Source of the DNA: JADLDB01 sp040755835
GTDB lineage: Bacteria > Myxococcota > Myxococcia > Myxococcales > Myxococcaceae
NCBI GenBank assembly: GCA_040755835.1
Contig: JBFMAB010000012.1
Span: forward strand, 149,235 to 213,234
Direction: 5' to 3'
Length of the DNA: 64,000 nucleotides
The notes under the pieces are model-generated. The model saw nothing but the letters and a program-made list of their open reading frames with translations. It was not told where the DNA came from and ran no database searches. Position 1 is the stretch's first letter, and each line of letters begins with the position of its first letter. Position numbers and translations under genes: made by a program. Shown here in pieces: positions 58,287-64,000 of this stretch.

Positions 58287-58514
58287 TCCGCCGCCTCCGA
58301 CGCCACCGCCCATGCCGCCGCCGGTGCCGGCATCGCCTCCACCGCCGCCCATGCCGCCCCCGCCGGTGCCACCGCCGCCGCCCGTGCCCGCGACGCACAG
58401 TCCGTCCGTGCAGATCGCGCCGCTCGGGCAGTCCGCCGCCGTGCTGCATTCCTTCGCGCTCGCGCAGCCCGCCAGCGCCACGACACACAACGTCCCCAGG
58501 ACAATCCGCATCAT
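58160..58514 (-). CDS. Gly-rich stalked lipoprotein, paralogue 3, N-terminal fragment
   Basis: First about 118 residues; the rest is lost in the gap. Start ATG at 58512-58514 (or one codon in), overlapping the stop of the preceding gene (ATGA). Signal peptide with LAGC lipobox (Cys17), a Cys motif 'KECSTAADCPSGAICTDGLC', a long Gly-rich stalk and then the same 'CPTSCPPGYLCDGTTNGVC' block as paralogue 2. Its 5' end is unrelated to repeat A, so it is a distinct gene and not a duplicate read of paralogue 2. Confidence 0.85.
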
Positions 58515-59470
58515 CAGAACGCTCCTCCCACGCTGACCAGCGCCCCACCGGCCACGGGTACCACCGACACCGTCTTCGCCGGCTCGTCATGGCCGGACAT
58601 CAAGGCCAACACCAGCCCGCCCACCGCCACCGCAGCGCCCACACCGGCCACCACCCCGCCGATCGCCTGCTGGCTCTTCGCCGCCTTGTACGCATTCACC
58701 GCCTCCGTCGGCGACTGGCCGTCCTTCGGGACGATCACCCCCGCCGCGTCGAGCTGCGGGTTCGCCAGCGCCAGCAGCACCGCGCCGCCCACCGCTGCGG
58801 CACCGCCCACGCCCACCATCGCCCAGCCGGCGACCTTCCCGGCCGACGGCCCCACGGGCGTCACCACCGGGGGCGGAGGCGGCGGCGGCACGTCCGAAAG
58901 CGTCCCATCGTCCTTCTTCACGAGCGGCTCCTCCTTCTGGCCGTCGGGCGGCGTGCCCGCCTCCACCGGGCGGAACGGCGGGAGCTTCGCCAGCTCAAGC
59001 TGCTCGAGCAGCCGCACCAGCGCCACCTTCGCCACGTCCTTGAAGGCGTCCTTCCCCCTGGGGATCGACACCGTCTGCAGGGGGCTGGCGATCTTCCCGT
59101 CGTCGCGCACCACCCGCCCGGTCGCCACCACCGCGCCCTCGAGGCTGTAGTCGATGCTGGCGTACAGCGCGTACAGCGTCTGCGCCTTCAGCGCGAGCTG
59201 CTTGAGGCATTCGTCTTCGCGCTCGCAGTCCTGGCGCTTCAGTTCCTTGATGGCCAACTCGAGGCTGGCCGTGTCGGGCGCCAGCACGCCGCTCTTGCGC
59301 ACGAGCCGGGCGAACTGCTTCTGCAGCTCGTCGGCGTCGTCCTTCGAGAAGCCGCTCGGCTTGCGCTTGAACTCCAGCGGGAACGGCGTCAGCGTCGGCT
59401 GCGGCTCCTGCGCGAACGCAAGCGACGACACCAGCCCCACGCACAGCACCCACTTCGTCCTGTTACCCAC
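58514..59470 (-). CDS. exported protein with periplasmic domain and C-terminal membrane hairpin
   Basis: 318 aa, GTG start. Signal peptide (1-20, AFAQ). Residues about 35-160 form an alpha/beta domain with 'DCEREDECLKQLALKAQTLYALYASI' and 'VVATGRVVRDDGK', reminiscent of the FlgO/CsgG-like fold that builds envelope assemblies, but too weak to assign. A Pro-rich stretch (about 190-210) precedes two Gly/Ala-rich hydrophobic segments (about 211-236 and 267-288). It lies between a kinase gene and the lipoprotein paralogues, overlapping the first lipoprotein start by one base, so it is part of the same operon. Confidence 0.75.
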   Translation of the reverse strand: MGNRTKWVLCVGLVSSLAFAQEPQPTLTPFPLEFKRKPSGFSKDDADELQKQFARLVRKSGVLAPDTASLELAIKELKRQDCEREDECLKQLALKAQTLYALYASIDYSLEGAVVATGRVVRDDGKIASPLQTVSIPRGKDAFKDVAKVALVRLLEQLELAKLPPFRPVEAGTPPDGQKEEPLVKKDDGTLSDVPPPPPPPVVTPVGPSAGKVAGWAMVGVGGAAAVGGAVLLALANPQLDAAGVIVPKDGQSPTEAVNAYKAAKSQQAIGGVVAGVGAAVAVGGLVLALMSGHDEPAKTVSVVPVAGGALVSVGGAF

Positions 59471-59575
59471 GTGGCAGAACCCCCGTCCGGACCGGATTGT
59501 CCGCAGCGTTCTACCAGCCCTGCTGGATCTGCCAAGTGCGCGAGCGCCGTGGAATTTTCGGCGTTCACCACCACC

Positions 59576-61186
59576 TCAGCGGGCCAGTCCATGCGTGGCG
59601 TAGAACTGGTCCAGGTTCTTTTCCACCTTCGCGCAACCCGGGCTGTCCGTGACGTCGAGGTAGTTGAAGCCCTTTCGCGCCTTCTCGAAGGCGTCGAACA
59701 GCGCGTCGTTCTTCGAGGCGTACGTCTCGAGGCGCTGGAGCTCGTTTTTCATCGACACCCGCCAGGCCCCCAGGTCGCGGCACGCCACCGGCTCGGGCGC
59801 CTTCGTCACCACCACCTTCGACGTCACCGGCGGGACGGCTTTCGCCGGAGGCCTCGTCACCTGCGGGCTGGCCGGCACCTCGGGCAGCGGCGCGATGTCG
59901 GGCTCCGGCTGCGGCCTGACGGCCACGGGCTCGGGCAGCGGCGCAGGCTTCTCCGCCACCGGCTCCGGCGGAGGCGTCACCACCACGGGCGGGGCCTCCA
60001 CCACCTCGGGAGACTGCGTCAGCGCGTAGCCTCCTCCCACCGCCAACAACACGAGCGCCACCAGCCCTGCGTACAGCCCGCCGCGCCTGCCCCGCGGCTT
60101 CGCCAGCGAGAGGTCCGTGGTGGGCGACTGCGGCGCCGGGCTGACCGATTCCGTCGGGGCCCGGGACGTCGTCGCGGGCGCCACCGCCCGTTCGATCTTG
60201 ATCGTCGGCAGGTGCTTCGGATCGACCCGCACCGCCGTCGAGTCCATCGACAGGCGCTTCAAGAGCCGCTGCACCAGCACCCGCGCCGCGTCCGCCGACG
60301 ACGGCCGCTTCGACGGTTCCTTCTCGAGCAGCTGCTCCACGAGCTCCTCGATGCCCTCCGGCAGGTTGTTCACCTGCGCCGACAGCCTCGGCGGCCGCTC
60401 CGACAGGTGCTTCTGCAGGAGCGCCGTCACCGAGTCCGCCTCGAACGGCAGCGAGCCCGACAGCATCTCATAGAGCATGATCCCCAGCGAGTAGAGATCC
60501 GCCGCGTGGTCGACCTTGAGCCCCTGGGCCTGCTCCGGCGCGATGTACTCGGGCGTGCCGGCCAGCAGCGACGCCCCGTCGGGCGCCTTCGGCAGCGAGA
60601 GCGCCGCGTCGAGCAGCTTCACCGGCTCCTGCCGCGCGAGCCCGAAGTCGATCACCTTCACCAGCAGCTCACCCGAGTGTTCGCGGAGCAGGAACACGTT
60701 CGACGGCTTCAAGTCCCGGTGCACCACGCCCTTCTTGTGGGCCTCGGACAGCGCGTTGAGTATCTGCTCGGCGATCCCCAGCGCCACCGCCGGCGCCAGC
60801 GCGCCCATGCGGGCGATGTAGTGATCGAGCGCCTCGCCCTCGAGGAACTCCATCATCAGGAACTCGCGCCCGTCGGGCGTCTTCCCGAAGTTCAGCACCT
60901 CGATCAGGTTCTTGTTCTTCAGCGACGCGAGCGCCTGCGCCTCGGTGAGGAAGCGCCGCGTCCAGTCCTGGTCGGCGGCCACCTCGGGCTTGAGCACCTT
61001 CACCGCCGCGCGCCGGCCGATCTGCTCGTGCAGCGCCTCGTAGACGAGCCCCATGCCGCCGGACGCGAGGAGCTTCTTCACCACGAAGCCGCCGAGGTTG
61101 AGGCCGATCAGCGGATCGCTGTCTTCGACGACGACCGACGGCTGCTCCTGGGCCTTCACCCCCAGCATGGGATCGGTACCGGACAT
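59576..61186 (-). CDS. membrane-anchored Ser/Thr protein kinase
   Basis: 536 aa from the ATG at 61184-61186 (an in-frame TTG six codons earlier is less likely). Kinase domain (about 34-290): LASGGMGLVYE Gly loop, Lys63 (AVKVLK), Glu82, HRDLKPSN (156-163), DFGLAR (180-185), and APEQ. All catalytic residues are intact. After an about 80-residue Ser/Pro linker comes one membrane segment (about 371-392), then a Pro/Val-rich periplasmic stretch and a small extracytoplasmic helical domain (about 470-536) containing two Cys. It is likely a sensor kinase with outside domain, first of the operon that includes the lipoprotein paralogues. Confidence 0.93.
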   Translation of the reverse strand: MSGTDPMLGVKAQEQPSVVVEDSDPLIGLNLGGFVVKKLLASGGMGLVYEALHEQIGRRAAVKVLKPEVAADQDWTRRFLTEAQALASLKNKNLIEVLNFGKTPDGREFLMMEFLEGEALDHYIARMGALAPAVALGIAEQILNALSEAHKKGVVHRDLKPSNVFLLREHSGELLVKVIDFGLARQEPVKLLDAALSLPKAPDGASLLAGTPEYIAPEQAQGLKVDHAADLYSLGIMLYEMLSGSLPFEADSVTALLQKHLSERPPRLSAQVNNLPEGIEELVEQLLEKEPSKRPSSADAARVLVQRLLKRLSMDSTAVRVDPKHLPTIKIERAVAPATTSRAPTESVSPAPQSPTTDLSLAKPRGRRGGLYAGLVALVLLAVGGGYALTQSPEVVEAPPVVVTPPPEPVAEKPAPLPEPVAVRPQPEPDIAPLPEVPASPQVTRPPAKAVPPVTSKVVVTKAPEPVACRDLGAWRVSMKNELQRLETYASKNDALFDAFEKARKGFNYLDVTDSPGCAKVEKNLDQFYATHGLAR

Positions 61187-61228
61187 GGGGTTGGTTTCTA
61201 TCAACCGCGCCGGTCCCGCTCCAACTTG

Positions 61229-62086
61229 CTACCGCTTCGCGAGCGCGGCCCTCGCCGCCTGCACGGTGTTGTGCATCAGCATGGCGATCGTCATCGGCCC
61301 CACCCCGCCGGGGACGGGGGTGATCCACGAGGCCCGTTCCTTCGCCACGTCGAACTCCACGTCGCCCGACAGCTTGCCGTCCGCGCCGCGATTCATGCCG
61401 ACGTCGATGACGACCGCGCCGGGCTTCACCCACTCGCCCTTCACCAGCCGGGACACGCCCACCGCCGCGACGACCAGATCCGCGCGCCGCACCTCGGCCG
61501 CCACGTCCGACTTCGAGTGGCAGATCGTCACCGTCGCGCTGGCGTTCAACAGCAGCATCGACATCGGCCGGCCCACGATGTTGCTGCGGCCGATGACGAC
61601 GCAGCTCTTCCCGCTCGGGTTGAACTGGATCTCCTCGAGCATCCGCATCACGCCCGCCGGCGTACACGGCACGAGCCCCGGCCGGCCCTGGAACAGGTGG
61701 CCCGCGTTCACCGCGTGGAAACCGTCGACGTCCTTCGCCGGGGAGATCGCCTCCAGCACCGTCGTCGAGTCGATGTGCTTCGGCAGCGGCAGTTGCACGA
61801 GGATCCCGTCGACCGCGGGATCCGCGTTCAGCCTGTTCACCAGCGCGAGGAGCTCGGCCTGCGTCACCGTCTCGTCGAGGTGGTGGTGCCAGGAGCCGAA
61901 GCCCAGCTCCTTCGCCGTCTTCTCCTTCGACGTCACGTACACCTTCGACGCTGGATCCTCGCCCACCCGCACCACCGCGATCCCCGGAGGCCGGCCGTAC
62001 GTCGCCTGGATCTCCTGCGCCTGTCCCTTGAGGCCCTCGCGCACCTTCAGGGCCAACGCCTTGCCGTCGATGATCTGGGCCGTCAT
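61229..62086 (-). CDS. folD: bifunctional methylene-THF dehydrogenase/methenyl-THF cyclohydrolase
   Basis: 285 aa, complete. 'VGEDPASKVYVTSKEKTAKELG' with the catalytic Lys, 'VDGILVQLPLPKHID', 'DVDGFHAVNAGHLFQG', 'VVIGRSNIVGRPMSMLLL' for NADP and 'TPVPGGVGPMTIAMLM'. It interconverts 5,10-methylene- and 10-formyl-THF, complementing the gcv/metF genes 8 kb away. It ends 42 bases from the kinase start, same strand. Confidence 0.97.
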   Translation of the reverse strand: MTAQIIDGKALALKVREGLKGQAQEIQATYGRPPGIAVVRVGEDPASKVYVTSKEKTAKELGFGSWHHHLDETVTQAELLALVNRLNADPAVDGILVQLPLPKHIDSTTVLEAISPAKDVDGFHAVNAGHLFQGRPGLVPCTPAGVMRMLEEIQFNPSGKSCVVIGRSNIVGRPMSMLLLNASATVTICHSKSDVAAEVRRADLVVAAVGVSRLVKGEWVKPGAVVIDVGMNRGADGKLSGDVEFDVAKERASWITPVPGGVGPMTIAMLMHNTVQAARAALAKR

Positions 62087-62160
62087 GGACGCGACGGTGT
62101 ACCGCTCCGCGGTGTCGAGCGCATCAACCGCGCGCGGACCTGTGGAATGCTTTGGCCGCG

Positions 62161-62997
62161 ATGTGGGGCAAGGTCTTCGGCGCGATGATCGGCGGCGCGA
62201 TCGGCATGCTGCTCGCCTGGTCGCCGGTCCTCGCGGCCGGCCTGGCCGTGGTGGGGCTGGCGCTCGGGCACTTCATCGTCGATCGCGAGGCGCCGGCGCC
62301 GCGCGGGGACATGCCGCCGAGCGAAGCGGATCTGCTCGGCGAGCGGCCGCCGCCTCGGCCTCGGCGTGCGCCCGCCCCGCTCCCCGGGCGCAGGCGGAAG
62401 CGGGTCGATGAGCAGAAGCTGCTGGCCGACGTGCTGTGCCCCATCTTCATCGAGGTCGCCCGCGCCGACTCGGGCGTGGTGCAGCCCGAGATCCGGGTGG
62501 TGCGCGAGTTCTTCGAGCACTCGCTGGGCTTCGACGAGGACGGCATGGAGGCCGTGCGCGTCGCGCTCAAGGACGCGCTCGCCTCGTCCGAGCAGGACAT
62601 CGATCACCTCGTGAAGCGCGCCCGCACCGAGGTGAAGCCCAGCTTGCGCGTCGACGTGGTCCGCGCGCTGTACGACATGGGCGTCGCCGACGCCGACCTG
62701 TCCGCGCGCGAGCGCGATCTCCTCAAGCACGTCGTGCAGCAGTTCAACCTGTCCGACGAGCAGCTCCAGCAGATCACCACCGAGCACTTCGGCGGCGCTG
62801 ACAAGCACTACGAGGTGCTGGGGCTCACCGAGGCCGCGACGGACGACGAGCTCAAGAGCGCCTTCCGCCGGCTCGCCGCGGAGAACCACCCGGACCGCGT
62901 CGCCTCCCTCGGGCCGGCCGAAGCCGAGGCCGCGTCGGAGCGCTTCCGGCAAGTGAAGGACGCCTACGAGGCGCTGCGGAAGATCCGCGGTTTCTAG
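62161..62997 (+). CDS. DjlA-like membrane J-domain protein with TerB domain
   Basis: 278 aa from the ATG at 62161. N-terminal Gly-rich membrane segment (about 5-37), a basic Pro-rich linker, a TerB-like helical domain (about 78-195, starting 'DEQKLLADVLCPIFIEVARADSG'), then a C-terminal J domain (about 210-275): 'KHYEVLGLTEAATDDELKSAFRRLAAENHPDRV' with the HPD tripeptide that stimulates DnaK. The same order as E. coli DjlA. AATGCT lies nine bases before the ATG. Confidence 0.9.
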   Translation: MWGKVFGAMIGGAIGMLLAWSPVLAAGLAVVGLALGHFIVDREAPAPRGDMPPSEADLLGERPPPRPRRAPAPLPGRRRKRVDEQKLLADVLCPIFIEVARADSGVVQPEIRVVREFFEHSLGFDEDGMEAVRVALKDALASSEQDIDHLVKRARTEVKPSLRVDVVRALYDMGVADADLSARERDLLKHVVQQFNLSDEQLQQITTEHFGGADKHYEVLGLTEAATDDELKSAFRRLAAENHPDRVASLGPAEAEAASERFRQVKDAYEALRKIRGF

Positions 62998-62999
62998 GG

Positions 63000-63644
63000 T
63001 CAAAACGAGGCGCCGAGGCCCGCGCCCAGGTTGAAGTTCGCGGCCGAGGCGTCGAACGTGACACCCAGCTGCGCGAGGAGGCTGAAGGGCCCCGCGACGG
63101 GAAACACGCCGGTGCCCAGGAGGCCGCCGGCGAGGACGCCGAGGCTCCCCGCCTCCGAGGACAACCCGACGTAGGACGGGCCGAGCGAGAGCGTGAAGCT
63201 GGTCTGACGCCCGAAGCGCACGCCGGGCGCGAGATTCACGATGGTCAAGGCGCCGCCATTCAGGAAGCCGAAGGTCGCGTTCACCACGCCCACGATGGCC
63301 ACCCACGGCGCCACCCGGCCACCCGCCTGAGCGAAGACGCCGATCCCGGGGAGGAAGAGAGCCCCGTTCGCGACGACCAGGTCGGCGCCACCGAGGAGCC
63401 CCAGGGACGCCACGAAGGTCCGCTGCGCCGGCTCGCTCGGCGCCGCGGCCGGCGACGGGGCAACGCCCGGCATCGGCTGGCAGGCGCTCTGGATCTGCCC
63501 GTTCGCATCGATCGTCTGGTAGCAGAGCTGATCGCCGCGGCGCACGGTGCGCGGGAACTCGGGCGGCGCGTTCTCCTCGAGCGGGAAGTCCGGGGGCGAC
63601 TGCGCCAGCGCCAGGGCCGCGAGCAGCGTCAGGGCCGACAGCAT
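63000..63644 (-). CDS. exported outer-membrane-type protein, unknown function
   Basis: 214 aa, ATG at 63642-63644 with Shine-Dalgarno AGAGGGGGA upstream. Signal peptide (1-14, ALAQ), a short Pro-rich linker with one Cys pair (C41 and C55), then Gly-rich amphipathic strands ('GGADLVVANGALFLPGIGVFAQAGGRV', 'GFLNGGALTIVNLAPGVRFG') suggesting a small beta-barrel. It ends in Phe, as outer-membrane barrels often do. No family assigned. Confidence 0.7.
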   Translation of the reverse strand: MLSALTLLAALALAQSPPDFPLEENAPPEFPRTVRRGDQLCYQTIDANGQIQSACQPMPGVAPSPAAAPSEPAQRTFVASLGLLGGADLVVANGALFLPGIGVFAQAGGRVAPWVAIVGVVNATFGFLNGGALTIVNLAPGVRFGRQTSFTLSLGPSYVGLSSEAGSLGVLAGGLLGTGVFPVAGPFSLLAQLGVTFDASAANFNLGAGLGASF

Positions 63645-63657
63645 GCGATCCCCCTCT

Positions 63658-64000
63658 TCAGCGTGACGACCACCACGCCTTGAACTCGTCCCAGCTGATT
63701 CGGCCCGAGTGGTTCGCGTCGACGACGTCGAGGGCGATCGCCAGCTCCTCCTCGCCCACCTCCATGCCGAGCGCCTCGAGGAGACGCGCGAACTCCGCGC
63801 GGTCGATGCTGCCCGACGCATCGCGGTCGTAGGTCCGGAAGATCTCGAACACCTCGTCGCGCTCGCCGCTCGCGTCGTCGTCGTCGAGCTCGGGGTGGTC
63901 GACCGGCGTGTGCATCGGCGGCGCGCCGTGCGCCGGCGGCCGGAGCGGCGGTGGCGTCGGCGCCGACGAGGGCGTCGGGGCGGGCGGCGGCGTCGAGTCG
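63658..64000 (-). CDS. EF-hand Ca2+-binding protein, 5' end outside window
   Basis: The reading frame has no stop up to the window end; an internal ATG at 63913-63915 would give 85 aa, but a Pro/Ala-rich stretch upstream is in frame, so the true start is probably beyond the window. Two EF-hand loops: DRDASGSIDRAE and DANHSGRISWDE, each with the usual Ca-ligand spacing and hydrophobic position 8. The spacing between them is that of a typical EF pair. It is likely a small Ca sensor. It lies 13 bases before the outer-membrane-type gene and may share its operon. Confidence 0.75.
   Translation of the reverse strand, partial: DSTPPPAPTPSSAPTPPPLRPPAHGAPPMHTPVDHPELDDDDASGERDEVFEIFRTYDRDASGSIDRAEFARLLEALGMEVGEEELAIALDVVDANHSGRISWDEFKAWWSSR

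Noticed and set aside
56579..62188. Long plus-strand frame spanning the gap, folD and the kinase
   Set aside because: Runs through 100 N and opposite clear genes; His/Arg-rich shadow composition.

Overview
The window is a GC-rich, densely packed chromosomal segment that reads as Myxococcota, most likely a Cystobacterineae-type myxobacterium. The signs are: eukaryote-like Ser/Thr kinases; an AgmX/PglI C-terminal-domain protein; many lipoproteins with Gly-rich or 'DAG'-rich stalks; a thrombospondin-type-3 repeat surface lipoprotein; and a full fatty-acid oxidation set. The genus cannot be set from the sequence alone. I see no rRNA, tRNA, phage, insertion sequence or CRISPR array. There is one assembly gap (100 N, 58060-58159).

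Layout. 0-5.8 kb: end of a long-chain acyl-CoA ligase overlapping a PHA-synthase-like hydrolase, a CHASE2 nucleotide cyclase with altered active-site residues, and a small lipoprotein. 5.8-8.7 kb: a six-gene minus-strand operon of small membrane proteins (holin-X-like, YqjD/DUF883-like, YtxH-like) ending in a Lys/Pro-rich coiled-coil protein. 8.7-11.3 kb: a secreted M1 aminopeptidase. 11.4-21 kb: a lipid block (FabH-like synthase, two acyl-CoA dehydrogenases flanking an AgmX/PglI protein, enoyl-CoA hydratase, 3-hydroxybutyryl-CoA dehydrogenase), interrupted by a DUF362 gene, a dehydrogenase remnant and a VapBC toxin-antitoxin pair. 21-29.6 kb: Mrp Fe-S carrier ATPase, a polytopic membrane protein, a 1002-aa lipoprotein hydrolase and an outer-membrane-type protein. 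29.9-32.6 kb: rpsF-rpsR-rplI, a strong intrinsic terminator, then dnaB. 32.7-34.7 kb: fatty-acid desaturase and a response regulator with a degenerate GGDEF domain. 35-38.5 kb: a giant TSP3/VWA-like/Cys-rich lipoprotein. 38.6-46.8 kb: puuD-like amidase, thiE, a DUF1844 operon, clpB and truA. 46.8-53.5 kb: a Ser/Thr kinase with a ribbon-helix-helix-like tail, gcvT-gcvH-gcvP and divergent metF. 53.5-61.2 kb: a kinase followed by a secreted protein and at least three paralogous Gly-rich lipoproteins around the gap. 61.2-64 kb: folD, a DjlA-like TerB/J-domain protein, an outer-membrane-type protein and an EF-hand protein running off the window.

How they work together. gcvTHP, metF and folD form a folate one-carbon set. 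The ligase, dehydrogenases, hydratase and HBD cover most of beta-oxidation or C4-CoA chemistry. The kinases, cyclase and degenerate GGDEF protein are regulatory proteins typical of a myxobacterium. Many operon-leading genes carry a TANNNT box 6-12 bases before the start codon and no Shine-Dalgarno sequence, which suggests frequent leaderless transcription. The least explained parts are the small-membrane-protein operon, the kinase plus lipoprotein-array locus at the gap, and the kinase with the DNA-binding-like tail.
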